Shown here: one piece after another, positions 51,699 through 62,047 of the stretch | Position numbering within the stretch: the stretch's first letter is position 1 | How the letters are laid out: each line of letters starts with the position of its first letter | Assembly (NCBI RefSeq): GCF_001431725.1 | Contig: NZ_CP013106.1 | Coordinates: forward strand, 4,154,001-4,218,000 | Direction: 5' to 3' | DNA length: 64,000 nucleotides | Origin: Halomonas huangheensis | Lineage (GTDB): Bacteria > Pseudomonadota > Gammaproteobacteria > Pseudomonadales > Halomonadaceae | Notes under the pieces: model-generated | The model's database searches: none | The model's input: only the letters and a program-made list of their open reading frames with translations | Told to the model about the DNA's origin: nothing | Program-made: the position numbers and the translations under genes

Positions 51699-54326
51699 TT
51701 ATTCCATGCGGTAGATGAAGTCACTGTGTTCATCGACCCCGACCTGAATACTGTCGATGGGAGTGTCGGCGGCCATGCGCTCAAGCACCTGCTCGGCAAG
51801 CTCCGGCATCAGGGCGCCGGTCAACAGATGGTCGATGCTGCGCGCGCCACTGTCGGTCTGGGTGCAACGTTCAGCAATGTGCTCGGCGAGTTCCGGCGCG
51901 AATGTCAGCTGTGCCCCATGATTGAGCTCGAAACGCTGTGCCAGGCGGGCCAGTTTGAGATTGACGATGCGTGTCAGCACCTCACCCTGTACCGGGTAGA
52001 AAGGCACGATCTTGAGGCGTCCGAGGAAAGCGGGCTTGAAGACACCATTGAGGGTATCGCGCATCTCCTCGACCAGACCTTCGGGCTCGGGGTACTCCTC
52101 CGCACCGAGGCAACGCTGCATGATCCAGTCGGTACCGACGTTGGAGGTGAGCAGGATCACGCAGTTGCGGAAGTCGATCTCACGTCCCTCACCGTCCTCC
52201 ATGACGCCCTTGTCGAACACCTGGAAGAACAGTTCGAGCACATCGGGATGCGCCTTTTCCACTTCATCCAGCAGCACCACACTGTAGGGCTTGCGGCGCA
52301 CCGCTTCGGTCAGCACCCCACCCTCGCCATAGCCGACATAGCCGGGCGGAGAGCCCTTCAGCGATGACACGGTATGGGCTTCCTGGTACTCCGACATATT
52401 GATGGTGACCAGATTGCGCTCACCGCCGTAGAGAGTGTCGGCCAGCGCCAACGCCGTTTCCGTCTTGCCGACACCACTGGGACCCAACAACAGGAAGACG
52501 CCGATGGGCTTGTTGGGATCCTCGAGCTTGGCTCGAGACAGGCTGATACGCTTGCCGATCTCGACCAGCCCGTGGTCCTGACCGATGACCCGCTCTCCCA
52601 GCAACTGAGGAAGGCGGCGTACGGTATCGATCTCGTCACGCTGCATCTTGCCCAGCGGAATGCCGGTCCAGGCGGCGACCACAGCGCCAATGGCATTGCC
52701 ATCGACACAGTCGTGTACCAGCGGCTGGTCCCCCGCCTGGCTACCGAGCTCCTGCCGCGCCTTGAGCAGCGCCTCGCGAGCACCTGCCTTCGCCGCATCG
52801 TCACTGGCTTCGCTCAGCTGCTGCTCGGCTTCGCGGATCGTTGCGACGGATTCACGCTGCTGCTGCCAGCGCGCTTCCAGTGCTTCGATCTGCTCACCCA
52901 GCTCGGCCAGTTGCTCCTCCAGATCAGCGAGACGAGCATCGTGGGCACTCTCGCCACGTTCACGTTCGTGGCGCAGTACGCTCTGCTCGGCTTCGAGGTC
53001 CAGCCGACGCTGGCGCGCATCTTCCAGTTGGGCGGGTGCTACGGCCTGACCGAGGGCAACGCGCGCGCAAGCGGTATCCAGCACGCTGACTGCCTTGTCC
53101 GGCAGTTGGCGACCACTGATGTAGCGGTGAGAAAGGCGTACGGCCTGAACCACGGCATCGTCGAGAATCTCGACACCATGATGGTCGCGCATGCGACTCG
53201 CGAGGCCGCGCAACATGTCGATGGCCACATCCTCGGTGGGCTCGTCGACCTTGACCACCTGGAAGCGCCGCGCCAGAGCGGCGTCCTTCTCGAAGTACTT
53301 CTTGTATTCCGCCCAGGTGGTCGCCGCGATGGTACGCAGCTCACCACGCGCCAACGCCGGCTTGAGCAGGTTGGCAGCGTCGTTCTGCCCTGCCTGACCA
53401 CCGCTGCCGATCAAGGTGTGAGCCTCGTCGATAAACAGAATGATCGGATGCAGGCTGCGCTTGACCTCTTCGATCACATTCTTGAGGCGCTGCTCGAACT
53501 CTCCCTTGACCCCAGCTCCCGCCTGCAACAGGCCAAGATCAAGCGTACGCAGCTCTACATTGGCCAGTGCCTCGGGCACGCTGCCGGCGACAATCTTCAG
53601 CGCCAGCCCTTCAACGACGGCGGTCTTACCGACCCCTGCCTCACCGGTGAGGATCGGGTTGTTCTGCCGACGGCGCGTGAGGATATCGATCATCTGCCGG
53701 ACTTCCGCATCGCGGCCCAGCACCGGATCGATACGCTTTTCACGCGCGTTATCAGTCAGATTGATGGTGTATTGGTCCAGCGCGGGGGTCTTGCCTCCAC
53801 GTTTTCCGCTGCCGCTGCCCTTGCTGGACTGAGGCTGAGCAGCCTCGGCCGACTGCTGCTCCGGGCTTGATGCCAGCAAGTCATCGAAATTGAGACGCAG
53901 GTCATCGGCATCGAGGTTCTCGAGCTCCGGCGCACTCTCGCTGACCACACGCCACAATTCCTGATCACTGAGCAAAGCCAGCAATAGGTGACCACTGCGG
54001 ACAAGTCCCTTGTCCTGATCGATCGACGCAATCACCCAGGCACGCTCGATCAAGCGCGTGATGTGCGGAGATAACGCAGGCGTCCGAGTACAGCCTGTCT
54101 TGAAGGTCTCAAGAGCTCGATCCAGCTGGTCCGCCAGTCGATCCAGGGCTAACTCATAGTGCCGCGCGATACGCAGCACGTCGTTGTCATCCGCATCGAT
54201 CAGTTTGAGCAACAGGTGCTCGATATCGACCTCGTACTGGCGCTTGGCAAGACACAGCCCAGCGGCCTCTTCCATCGCGCCGCGGCTGACATCATTGAGC
54301 TTGGCAAATAGTGTCTTGAGGCTCAC
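51699..54326 (-). CDS. clpV: T6SS sheath disassembly ATPase ClpV (TssH)
   Basis: AAA+ unfoldase of 875 aa that recycles contracted TssB/TssC sheath. N-terminal Clp repeat domain (about residues 1-150), AAA1 with GEAGVGKTA and [10 protein letters not shown], a middle coiled coil (about 410-520), and AAA2 with [20 protein letters not shown] and a C-terminal D2-small domain. Length and middle domain fit ClpV rather than ClpB. It overlaps tssG by ATGA. Confidence 0.96.
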   Translation of the reverse strand: MSLKTLFAKLNDVSRGAMEEAAGLCLAKRQYEVDIEHLLLKLIDADDNDVLRIARHYELALDRLADQLDRALETFKTGCTRTPALSPHITRLIERAWVIASIDQDKGLVRSGHLLLALLSDQELWRVVSESAPELENLDADDLRLNFDDLLASSPEQQSAEAAQPQSSKGSGSGKRGGKTPALDQYTINLTDNAREKRIDPVLGRDAEVRQMIDILTRRRQNNPILTGEAGVGKTAVVEGLALKIVAGSVPEALANVELRTLDLGLLQAGAGVKGEFEQRLKNVIEEVKRSLHPIILFIDEAHTLIGSGGQAGQNDAANLLKPALARGELRTIAATTWAEYKKYFEKDAALARRFQVVKVDEPTEDVAIDMLRGLASRMRDHHGVEILDDAVVQAVRLSHRYISGRQLPDKAVSVLDTACARVALGQAVAPAQLEDARQRRLDLEAEQSVLRHERERGESAHDARLADLEEQLAELGEQIEALEARWQQQRESVATIREAEQQLSEASDDAAKAGAREALLKARQELGSQAGDQPLVHDCVDGNAIGAVVAAWTGIPLGKMQRDEIDTVRRLPQLLGERVIGQDHGLVEIGKRISLSRAKLEDPNKPIGVFLLLGPSGVGKTETALALADTLYGGERNLVTINMSEYQEAHTVSSLKGSPPGYVGYGEGGVLTEAVRRKPYSVVLLDEVEKAHPDVLELFFQVFDKGVMEDGEGREIDFRNCVILLTSNVGTDWIMQRCLGAEEYPEPEGLVEEMRDTLNGVFKPAFLGRLKIVPFYPVQGEVLTRIVNLKLARLAQRFELNHGAQLTFAPELAEHIAERCTQTDSGARSIDHLLTGALMPELAEQVLERMAADTPIDSIQVGVDEHSDFIYRME

Positions 54327-55402
54327 GTGGTGGCTCCGTTGAAGGGAATACGAAATAGGGCCTGGCCATCACGGGCGCGGGGGCGCCCACCCAGCCAGCC
54401 GATACGGCCGAGCGTGACACCGTCATCGCCGCCGAGGCGTGCCGCGGGCACCTGCTCTGCGGCGAGATCGAGTTCGATCTCGAAGTCCAACTCGGCACCG
54501 AGGTAGTAACGGGTCAGGCTGATCAGTTGGGTATGGTCGGGTTGCCCCGGCTGAAAACGCTGATAGTCGCTGAGCGGTAACGGGCCAAGCGCGATCCTGA
54601 CGCAGGACTGGTAGTCCCACACCCGAGTACCGGCAACAGCGGACTGCCCGAGCTGTGAGTTGCCACGTCCAAGCCGCGTTCGCTCGCGTTCGGGAATCTC
54701 CAGCCAGCGCCCGCTGAAAGGGCGTACCTGGATCGGCACGTTGAAATAGAACTCCAGCATCGATTGCAGATTGAGCTGATTACGCGGCCGCTGAGCCAGC
54801 AGACCGGCAAAGTAGCTGAACAGCTCGCGTGGCAGATCGGCTTGCGGCTCGGTTGTCTGATGACGGTTGGTCAGCAGGCCGCGGGAGTGATCGGTGAGCC
54901 CCACCAGTGCTTGCAGCTGACGTTCGAAATCCGCCTCGCCCTTGCGCTCGTACTCGATGAAGAAGCGGTATTTCTGCCAGGCCTCGTAGAACATCGCGGT
55001 CATGCGATGGGAGAACAGGTCGAGAAACGCATGACCCGCATCGTCACGCAGATGGATATGACGGTCGATCAGGGTCTCGGTATAGGGACGCGGCAGCACG
55101 CCAGAAGGCCCGACCAGCCCCATGAAAGTGACCTGTATCTCGGTTAGCGGCTGATCATTGGCCGACAGACGCTTGCTGCTTTCGAAGGTCAGGTCGCTGA
55201 TCTCGCTGGCCGGAAACTCCAGTGACAGCTTGCTGCGGAAACGCAACGGATCCTCGTGCGGACGCGACTCGGGGTCGAGCCTACCGAGGTGGCTGTAATG
55301 GAGTCTGAACAGGCGAACGAGCTGGAAGAAGCCAAACCGGTACGGTTCAGCCCTTGCTCGGTCGATCAGACCAGGGACTGAGTGCCGGTTCTGGGCGGCC
55401 AT
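54323..55402 (-). CDS. tssG: T6SS baseplate protein TssG
   Basis: TssG of 359 aa. It begins with RARAEPYRFGFFQLVRLFRL and has the family segment FMGLVGPSGVLPRPYTE and FLDLFSHRMTAMFYEAWQKYRF. It forms the baseplate wedge with TssE and TssF. The start lies 37 bases inside tssF, so the two are tightly coupled. Confidence 0.95.
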   Translation of the reverse strand: MAAQNRHSVPGLIDRARAEPYRFGFFQLVRLFRLHYSHLGRLDPESRPHEDPLRFRSKLSLEFPASEISDLTFESSKRLSANDQPLTEIQVTFMGLVGPSGVLPRPYTETLIDRHIHLRDDAGHAFLDLFSHRMTAMFYEAWQKYRFFIEYERKGEADFERQLQALVGLTDHSRGLLTNRHQTTEPQADLPRELFSYFAGLLAQRPRNQLNLQSMLEFYFNVPIQVRPFSGRWLEIPERERTRLGRGNSQLGQSAVAGTRVWDYQSCVRIALGPLPLSDYQRFQPGQPDHTQLISLTRYYLGAELDFEIELDLAAEQVPAARLGGDDGVTLGRIGWLGGRPRARDGQALFRIPFNGATT

Positions 55403-57201
55403 GTCACGACATCCTTTTCGCGCTGACGACTACGCAGCGTCAGTTGGGTGAAACTGTTGATCGAGCAGTACTGTGCGAGGAAGTGATCCAACACCATCCC
55501 GAACAGATAGATGCCGCTACCGATGAACTGTTGTTCATCGAGCTCCAGCGTAATACCCAACCCCCTGACGAAAGCCGGACGCGGGTGCCCGATCCGTGTC
55601 ATGGTCGGCTCACTATCGATGGCAGTAATACCCTTGATCTGGCGTCGGGCCGCTTCGGTATCGCGATAGTTGTACAACGCCAGCATTTCCAGCAACGCTT
55701 CACGACCACGCGACACCATCGATAGATGGTTGAGTGATAGATGCGAGATCAGACGCCAGATCAGCCCCTTGCCCAGCGGCGGGCGTACAGCAGTGGTCGG
55801 CTTGCGCAGACAACGGATCGCCTTGACCACTTGCTCTCGCGGCAAGGTGAAGTCGCCCTGCGGGTGGCCGAAGTTCAACTGCTGCGGAAGGTCACGGTTG
55901 CTGCAGGTCAACTGCAGGCTAAGCACGTCACTGGACGCTTCAACCCGAGTCAGTTCGCGATCCACCAGACGCAGCTGCATCTCTGTACCGACGTCCTGGC
56001 GACGCTCCGAGGGCACTCGGCGGGCCAGCCAGTGGCTGTTACCGTGTCGCTGATCATGCCAACGCGGCTCGAAGAATGGGTGACAGACCGTCACCTCATC
56101 ACGCTGTGCGGTCTTCTTGACGCGCTTCACCTGATCGATGGAGACGATCTCGACACCATAGGGATGACGCACATCAGCCACCACCGGATACTCGTGCTGG
56201 GTGTGAGTCAATTTGATCGGCTCGGCGAGGCGACGAAACAGATTGATGACCGGCGTGCAACCAAGCCTGAAGTGGTTTCGTCCAAGGTTCTGCGCCAAGC
56301 GTGACAAACGTTCGTTCGAAGAATAATCAGCAAAATGAAAGTGCAGCTGGAACTGAGTACCCTCCACACGGGCCAACACCCGATCCAGACCGCGAAGATC
56401 AACGAACATGAACTTCTCGGGAAACACGAAGTACTCGTGCAACAGACGATATCCGAGGAAAGAACGCTCGGAGTAGTCGATCAAGCCTTCATCCGGGTCG
56501 AAGCCAACCGGCTGTACACACGCCAACGGCAGATTGACCTCACTTCGCTGGCCTTCTTCATCGAAGCTGACGCTGATCCGTGAGAGGTTGTTGAACAACA
56601 GCTCGTGCAGCGGGTGCATCAGGGCCCCTTCCCCATCAAGGAAGAAGCGCAACTGATCGATCTCCAGTGGCGCGATGCTCTGCTCCGCCAGGCTACTCAG
56701 ATTGAGATCGAGACGCGCCACGCTGTCACGATCCCGACCATTGAAGGCCGAACGCTCGAGCAGCGAGAAACGAGCATTATCGACACGCACCGGCCATACC
56801 GTGACGTCATAACAGGTCCGAAAACGACAGGTGGTCCCCCCCACAGCACGCGAGAACAACTCGGTGTGGCGTGGCAGGTGATAGCGCGAATCCAGAGTCG
56901 AGCTGTCGCCGAGGTCGAACTGGGCAATCGACAGCGATGGCGTCGGCCTCAGGTAGTGCGGATAAAGCACTTCAAGAAAGGACTCAACGATCTCGGGAAG
57001 GTCATCATCGAGCTTCTTGTGCACTCGCGCGGAGAGGAAGGCAAAAGCCTCGATCAGTCGCTCGGTATGGGGGTCCGCACTATTGTCTTCCTCGAGCTGC
57101 AACCTCGCGGCAACTTTCGGATACTCACGCGCAAACTCCCGGCCGAGAAAGCGCAGGTGCGAAAGTTCCTTTTCATAGTAAGGCAGCAGATCGTCGAGCA
57201 T
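55366..57201 (-). CDS. tssF: T6SS baseplate protein TssF
   Basis: TssF of 611 aa. The opening LLPYYEKELSHLRFLGREFAREYPKVAARL is the family signature; RRLAEPIKLTHTQHEYPVVADVRHP and HLSLNHLSMVSRGREALLEMLALY follow. It is the main wedge subunit with TssG. The start overlaps the tssE stop by one base. Confidence 0.96.
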   Translation of the reverse strand: MLDDLLPYYEKELSHLRFLGREFAREYPKVAARLQLEEDNSADPHTERLIEAFAFLSARVHKKLDDDLPEIVESFLEVLYPHYLRPTPSLSIAQFDLGDSSTLDSRYHLPRHTELFSRAVGGTTCRFRTCYDVTVWPVRVDNARFSLLERSAFNGRDRDSVARLDLNLSSLAEQSIAPLEIDQLRFFLDGEGALMHPLHELLFNNLSRISVSFDEEGQRSEVNLPLACVQPVGFDPDEGLIDYSERSFLGYRLLHEYFVFPEKFMFVDLRGLDRVLARVEGTQFQLHFHFADYSSNERLSRLAQNLGRNHFRLGCTPVINLFRRLAEPIKLTHTQHEYPVVADVRHPYGVEIVSIDQVKRVKKTAQRDEVTVCHPFFEPRWHDQRHGNSHWLARRVPSERRQDVGTEMQLRLVDRELTRVEASSDVLSLQLTCSNRDLPQQLNFGHPQGDFTLPREQVVKAIRCLRKPTTAVRPPLGKGLIWRLISHLSLNHLSMVSRGREALLEMLALYNYRDTEAARRQIKGITAIDSEPTMTRIGHPRPAFVRGLGITLELDEQQFIGSGIYLFGMVLDHFLAQYCSINSFTQLTLRSRQREKDVVTWPPRTGTQSLV

Positions 57202-57689
57202 CAGGTCAGGTTCTGTACTTTATAGCGTTGTGTTTCGGCCTGCAGGACGGCATCGAATGCCACCTGCTGCCGGGCATCCATCAGTACCAGCATGGCGTCG
57301 ACCCGGAAGCGCAGGAGACGATCCTGGTTGTCCTGGTCGAGCAGACGAACTCGCACGTTGCGAAAGCGACAATCATTGCTCTCGATGGCGCGTTCCAACT
57401 GGCGCTGAATCAGCTGACGGTCATCGGTACTGTGTAATCCCCGCCCGAGAAAGTCGGGCAGGCCATACTCCAGCAGAGACCCTTGTAACGATGGATAGTC
57501 GGCGAGCCGAGCACTGAGCAGTTCACGACGAGTGTTGACCAGAATTTCCAGGTCACGCACGATCGCCGCCTTGTACTCATCCAACGTGCTCCAGTGCCGT
57601 TCCTCGGCTTCCACACCCTGGTGTGGCTCGTCATCAAGCAGACGACACCACAGCGTGGGCACGAACATCCTTGTGCCTTTCAGTTGCAC
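57201..57689 (-). CDS. tssE: T6SS baseplate protein TssE (gp25-like)
   Basis: TssE of 162 aa with a gp25-like lysozyme-fold domain: DLEILVNTRRELLSARLADYPSL, YGLPDFLGRGLHS and AIESNDCRFRNVRVRLLD. It nucleates sheath assembly on the baseplate and overlaps tssF by one base. Confidence 0.94.
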   Translation of the reverse strand: MQLKGTRMFVPTLWCRLLDDEPHQGVEAEERHWSTLDEYKAAIVRDLEILVNTRRELLSARLADYPSLQGSLLEYGLPDFLGRGLHSTDDRQLIQRQLERAIESNDCRFRNVRVRLLDQDNQDRLLRFRVDAMLVLMDARQQVAFDAVLQAETQRYKVQNLT

Positions 57690-57752
57690 GGCTCACCTCA
57701 TCGCTTCAATCGGCCAGCAGTGCTGGCCGTTGTCTCATGACTTACTTGCCAC

Positions 57753-59261
57753 TTACGACTTGCGAGTCGACTGCGGCAACTCGGCGACCAGACGCAGAGA
57801 CGCGGTCAGCTCGTCGAGCTGATAGTGCGGGCGCAGGAAGGTCACCGCCTTGTAGACACCAGGCTTGCCCGGCACCTCGGCCACCTCGACACGCGCCTCG
57901 CGCAGCGGGTACTGGGCCTTGGCCTCCTGGCTGGCGTTGTCATCCAGCAGCACGTACTGCGACAGCCAGTCGTTGAGATAACGCTCGACACTGGTACGTG
58001 AAGCGAAGCTACCGACCTTGTCGCGCATGATTGCCTTCATGTAGTGGGCAATGCGCGAGGTCGCGAAGATATACTGCAGCTGCGCTGACAGGCGGGCGTT
58101 GGCATTGGCAACGTCGGTGTTGTAGTGCTTCTGCTTCTGCGACGACTGCACGCCAAAGAACGCGGCATAGTCCGTGCCCTTGCAGTGCACCAGAGGAATG
58201 AAGCCGAGGTCGGCCAGTTCCTTCTCGCGACGATCGGTAATCGCAATCTCGGTGGGGCACTTGAGTGCGACTTCACCATCATCGGTCTGGAAAGTGTGGG
58301 TCGGCAGATCCTCAACCAGTCCGCCACCTTCGACACCACGAATCGCCACACACCAGCCATAGTTGGAAAACGCATCGGTAACCCGCGCTCCCAGCGCATA
58401 GGCAGCGTTCATCCACAGGTACTTGTTGTGCTCGCGGCCATCGACGTTTTCGACGAAGTTGAATTCCTCGACCGGGTCGGTGTCCGGCCCATAGGGCAGG
58501 CGTCCCAACACGTGCGGCAGCGTCAAGCCAACGTAACGTGCATCCTCGGAGCTACGGAACGACTTCCACTTGGCATATTCGACGGTATCGAAGATCTTGG
58601 AGAGATCACGCGGACCACTCATCTCGGTGAAGGAGTCCCAGCCAAACAACTCCGGTGAAGAAGCGGAGATGAACGGAGCATGGGCCGCTGCAGCAACATG
58701 CGAAATCTGCTCGAGCAGATAGATATCCTCGGGGCTGCGAGAAAACTCGTAGTCGCCGATCAACATACCGAAGGGCGCGCCACCGAAAGTGCCGTACTCT
58801 TCCTCGTAGACCTTCTTGAACAGCGCGCTCTGGTCGAACTCGGTAGCCGACTTCATGTCACGCACCAGATCCTTCCTGGTGGCATTGAGCACCTGGATCT
58901 TCATGTTGCTGCCGGTCTCGGACTGGTCGACCAGATACTTGAGGCCGCGCCAGGAGGATTCGAGTTGCTGGAACTCGCTGGCATGCATGATCTCGTTCAT
59001 CTGCTCGGAGAGCATGGCATCGATTTCAGCGATCCGAGAGTCGAGTACGGCAATCAGGTCCTTGCTGGGCAGTACTTCGCCTTCCAGCACCTGAGCGACC
59101 AACTCTTCGATAAGATCACGGGCGCGGGTACGCTCCGACTCCGAGCGCGCAACGCGGCTTTCGGAAATGATACTGTCGAGCAGCGAGGACTGCGGAGCAA
59201 AGACGGTTTCCTGAGCTTCCTGGGTCGCCGCTGACTGGGCTTCGGTATTCTTCTCTGACAT
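57753..59261 (-). CDS. tssC: T6SS contractile sheath large subunit TssC (VipB)
   Basis: TssC of 502 aa. Family motifs include DAMLSEQMNEIMHASEFQQLESSWRGLKYLV, FGMLIGDYEFSRSP and EYAKWKSFRSSEDARYVGLTLPHVL, and the C-terminal AQYPLREARVEVAEVPGKPG. It pairs with TssB 15 bases upstream to form the sheath. Confidence 0.97.
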   Translation of the reverse strand: MSEKNTEAQSAATQEAQETVFAPQSSLLDSIISESRVARSESERTRARDLIEELVAQVLEGEVLPSKDLIAVLDSRIAEIDAMLSEQMNEIMHASEFQQLESSWRGLKYLVDQSETGSNMKIQVLNATRKDLVRDMKSATEFDQSALFKKVYEEEYGTFGGAPFGMLIGDYEFSRSPEDIYLLEQISHVAAAAHAPFISASSPELFGWDSFTEMSGPRDLSKIFDTVEYAKWKSFRSSEDARYVGLTLPHVLGRLPYGPDTDPVEEFNFVENVDGREHNKYLWMNAAYALGARVTDAFSNYGWCVAIRGVEGGGLVEDLPTHTFQTDDGEVALKCPTEIAITDRREKELADLGFIPLVHCKGTDYAAFFGVQSSQKQKHYNTDVANANARLSAQLQYIFATSRIAHYMKAIMRDKVGSFASRTSVERYLNDWLSQYVLLDDNASQEAKAQYPLREARVEVAEVPGKPGVYKAVTFLRPHYQLDELTASLRLVAELPQSTRKS

Positions 59262-59276
59262 GTCGTGGCTCCAGCG

Positions 59277-59807
59277 TTACTTGTCGTCTTCGTCGCGTAC
59301 GGCCTGCTCGCGTCCGAACTCTTCACCCAGCGTCTTGAGCTTCTCGCTGTTCTGCAGCACGTCCATCAGCAGTTCCTCGAGCTTGTCGTTACCGCCCATC
59401 TTGTTGCGCAGATCAGCCAACTTGTTGCGGACTTCGAGCAGTTTGCGCAGCGGCTCGACCTGCTTGACGACGTTCTGCGGCTCGAAGTCCTCGAGCGCGT
59501 TGAAATTCAACTCGACCGGCAGTTGAGAGCCATCCTTGGACAGGGTGTTGTCAACCCGGTAGGCCAGACGCGGCTTGTAGCCCTTGAGAACGCTATTGAA
59601 GTTGTCGCGATCGACAGCGACGAACTTGCGATCCTTGAGCTTGGGCGGCGGGCTCAGCGGATTACCGGTGTAGTCACCGACCACACCCACCACAAAAGGC
59701 AGCTCCTTCTGCTCCTGGCTATCGCCAATCTCGACGTCATAGGTGATATGAACTCGCGGTGCACGAATTCGTCCCAGTTTGTGTTGTGTGCTATCCCTCT
59801 CCGCCAT
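59277..59807 (-). CDS. tssB: T6SS contractile sheath small subunit TssB (VipA)
   Basis: TssB of 176 aa beginning with KLGRIRAPRVHITYDVEIGD, followed by KELPFVVGVVGDYTG and KDRKFVAVDRDNFNSVLKGYKPRL, the strongest family motifs. The helical C-terminal part (LADLRNKMGGNDKLEELLMDVLQN) carries the ClpV contact region. TssC follows after 15 bases. Confidence 0.97.
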   Translation of the reverse strand: MAERDSTQHKLGRIRAPRVHITYDVEIGDSQEQKELPFVVGVVGDYTGNPLSPPPKLKDRKFVAVDRDNFNSVLKGYKPRLAYRVDNTLSKDGSQLPVELNFNALEDFEPQNVVKQVEPLRKLLEVRNKLADLRNKMGGNDKLEELLMDVLQNSEKLKTLGEEFGREQAVRDEDDK

Positions 59808-59886
59808 GGCGTCGTTTCCTCATTAGTTGAATTTCTGATCTTCTTCACTGACTGGTGCGTCACTACCCGTCGCCATGCGCAGGGCA

Positions 59887-60636
59887 TCAAGCCGCGGCGA
59901 TGGCTTTCAGCAGACGCCCCCTGATCCCATCTTCCATTGCTTCCACATCCGCAGCGTCGACCAGTTCCTCGAAGCTGTTGTTACCGGCAACCTCGGTACT
60001 TCGACGAATCAGGTCTTCTTCAGGTAGGTGCGAAGTCACAGGCGACCCGATCACACAGAACGGTAGATCACCGAAGTCATCCAGTTTCTCGAAACTGACG
60101 GGGAAGCGCAGGCCCAGCAGCAGACGTCCAAGCCCTGGCGCGCGATTGATGCAGTAGAACAACATCAGATAGTGGACGATGAAGCGGAACAACTCGGCCG
60201 TACTGCGATTGGGGTCCTTGATGATCTGACGAAACTGGCTGAGCTCGAACCCCTTGTAACCCACCACCCAGCGCACCGGGCTGGTCACCCGTACAGGGCG
60301 ACTTCTGTCGCTCAGAGTGATGTCGTACTCATAGGGATAAAGCTGTGGCGTTGAGCCAAGTATCTCCAGCGGCACATCCAACTCCTGAATGAGCCTGAAC
60401 GGGGCAGCCCCGGCCGTGGCCTCGAACAGTGACTTGAACTCCTTGAAGGCGTGCTGCGCTTCTCGGCCGCTACCGCGTGGTGCGCCTTGCAGATATTCAC
60501 CAAAGATCATCTGCGGTCGTATCAACAGCCCAAGAGTGCCGAGGTAGTCTGCGGCCTGTTCATGCAGGAGGTCACCGATGACCCGCGTCTGCTTGCGCTG
60601 CTTGATGAACGATTCGATATCGAACGTTCCCTGCAT
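59887..60636 (-). CDS. Uncharacterised protein leading the T6SS operon
   Basis: Protein of about 249 aa at the head of the minus-strand T6SS operon, 79 bases upstream of tssB. I do not recognise its family. It is soluble and mixed alpha/beta, with YPYEYDITLSDRSRPVRVTS, VVGYKGFELSQFRQIIKDPN and FRFIVHYLMLFYCINRAPGL as its most ordered-looking stretches. AGGAGG is well placed; ATG 60636 is ten bases from it and TTG 60642 four. Its place as first gene of the locus suggests a T6SS-linked role such as sheath or baseplate assembly, but nothing in the sequence shows which. Confidence 0.7.
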   Translation of the reverse strand: MQGTFDIESFIKQRKQTRVIGDLLHEQAADYLGTLGLLIRPQMIFGEYLQGAPRGSGREAQHAFKEFKSLFEATAGAAPFRLIQELDVPLEILGSTPQLYPYEYDITLSDRSRPVRVTSPVRWVVGYKGFELSQFRQIIKDPNRSTAELFRFIVHYLMLFYCINRAPGLGRLLLGLRFPVSFEKLDDFGDLPFCVIGSPVTSHLPEEDLIRRSTEVAGNNSFEELVDAADVEAMEDGIRGRLLKAIAAA

Positions 60637-60665
60637 GCTCAAGATCCCTCCTGAAGCCTGTTGTT

Positions 60666-60691
60666 ATCCATGAAATCGCCATCCATGAAAT
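60666..60691. repeat. 15-bp tandem repeat in the T6SS operon promoter region
   Basis: ATCCATGAAAT occurs at 60666 and again at 60681, 15 bases apart. The repeat lies in the short spacer between the NlpE-like lipoprotein gene and the first T6SS gene, both transcribed leftward, about 30-55 bases before the T6SS start. Confidence 0.55.
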
Positions 60692-60698
60692 ATGATTT

Positions 60699-61160
60699 CT
60701 AGCGCAGCGGTTCGTCGCGCACGAGCTCGTAGCTGCCCTCGCCTTTCGGCAGCGTCTGGCCTCCCGCCCAACCGAGGCGTTTACCATCGTGCTCGACCCT
60801 GAGGATCAGCGGTCCAGGCGTGTTCTCGAGGCGATAGAACTCGTGCTCCCCATTTGAGCTGAGCTGCCAGTCGCCCCAGGTGGTGGACGTGAAGTCACCA
60901 CCAACCGCATCGACATGCGTTTCCTGCAGCACGTACTGCTCAGGGGAGCCATCATCCAGATTGCGGAACAAGGTGAGATCGGCACGAATGGCGCGACAAT
61001 CGCCGCAAGGCAGCGTGCCGACAAAGCGAGAAACCTGCTCGTCCGGCGCTCGATTCTGATCATCTGTGGAGGCACAGCCAACCAGGGCAAGGCCCAGCAT
61101 GACCAGTACCACCCTCGGTATTGCCGACATCCATTGAATTGACGGTATCTTTCCCTGCAT
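60699..61160 (-). CDS. NlpE-like lipoprotein
   Basis: Lipoprotein of 153 aa with a signal peptide ending in LVGC (lipidated C29) and an N-terminal NlpE-type domain: FVGTLPCGDCRAIRADLTLF with the CxxC pair, then the beta strands ending in LGWAGGQTLPKGEGSYEL. NlpE proteins sense surface or envelope stress in enterobacteria; here no Cpx genes are nearby. ATG 61160 is my choice of start; the frame extends to 61280 without a signal peptide. It stands directly before the T6SS locus and is read in the same direction. Confidence 0.72.
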   Translation of the reverse strand: MQGKIPSIQWMSAIPRVVLVMLGLALVGCASTDDQNRAPDEQVSRFVGTLPCGDCRAIRADLTLFRNLDDGSPEQYVLQETHVDAVGGDFTSTTWGDWQLSSNGEHEFYRLENTPGPLILRVEHDGKRLGWAGGQTLPKGEGSYELVRDEPLR

Positions 61161-61703
61161 GGCAACACTGCGTCTCTTGTCGATTCTAATTATTTCTACC
61201 GGTGCAACACCTGTGCGATGAATGCTGGTTACACATACCAGTACAGGTTGATTTCCTGCAGGGCATTCCTGCCTCCGCATGCGCCAGACTAGCCTGGCCG
61301 ACTGTCATACACCGGTATCGGCCCTACCCCGAAAACACCCCTCTTCTACTTCGGGGATATTCTTGTGGCACTGAGTCCAGCCACATCAGTACAAAGGGCC
61401 GAAACAGCAATAGCGCCCGCTGACAGGGCGCTAATCCTTGATTCGAGAACGCTGTTCAAGGTGAATAACACCACCCATTATGACCTTAAGCGTTCACAGT
61501 AAACCTCACATGACAAAGCGTTGATAAAAACGGAACAAAGGGGTGCAGGATACGCAACAGTCTTGCGCCTCATGCCATTTCAGCCCGCGTCATATATAAA
61601 GTACATGTCAACTGTTCTTGATGCGGGTGCAACTTACCAGATGCTACAGCCATGAAACACCTCGATGCTGTTGCGGGCAATGTAAGCATAATCTTATTTT
61701 TTT

Positions 61704-61719
61704 GTAAGAGATCTCTTAC
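61704..61719. promoter_or_regulatory. 16-bp perfect palindrome in AT-rich spacer
   Basis: GTAAGAGATCTCTTAC is a perfect palindrome following a run of seven T residues, about 520 bases upstream of narK and 540 bases upstream of the NlpE-like gene. It could be an operator for an unknown dimeric regulator. Confidence 0.4.
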
Positions 61720-62032
61720 GCCGGTCTATTTTATCGATAACTCATTGTTACACATAGCAAGACTGGCTCCATAGACACAGAGTCCATTGGCGAAAAAACC
61801 ATCGGAATAGCCTGCAACGCCACAAGAATCGCCACGAGTGCGCTCATTTTCTGCCGGACATACAGGCCTACAAACAACAGGTGATGATCAACGGAAAATC
61901 AGCGGAAATGCGTCGAATGCCCCCCAACAGACACTGCTCTTTCGTTGTAAACCCTACTTACGACCTTCATTGCAATTCCTGGCTACGGTGTTCTTTCAAG
62001 TGGTAAATATTCTCCCACATGACGCCCAGAAC

Positions 62033-62047
62033 GTAACAAGCTGTTAC
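62033..62047. promoter_or_regulatory. Inverted repeat GTAACA-N3-TGTTAC
   Basis: Two perfect six-base arms with a three-base centre, 192 bases upstream of narK. A regulator site is possible; it is not a known FNR (TTGAT-N4-ATCAA) or NarL motif. Confidence 0.35.

Noticed and set aside
52374-53870. 498-residue open frame antisense to clpV
   Set aside because: Shadow of clpV, which has all AAA+ motifs on the other strand.
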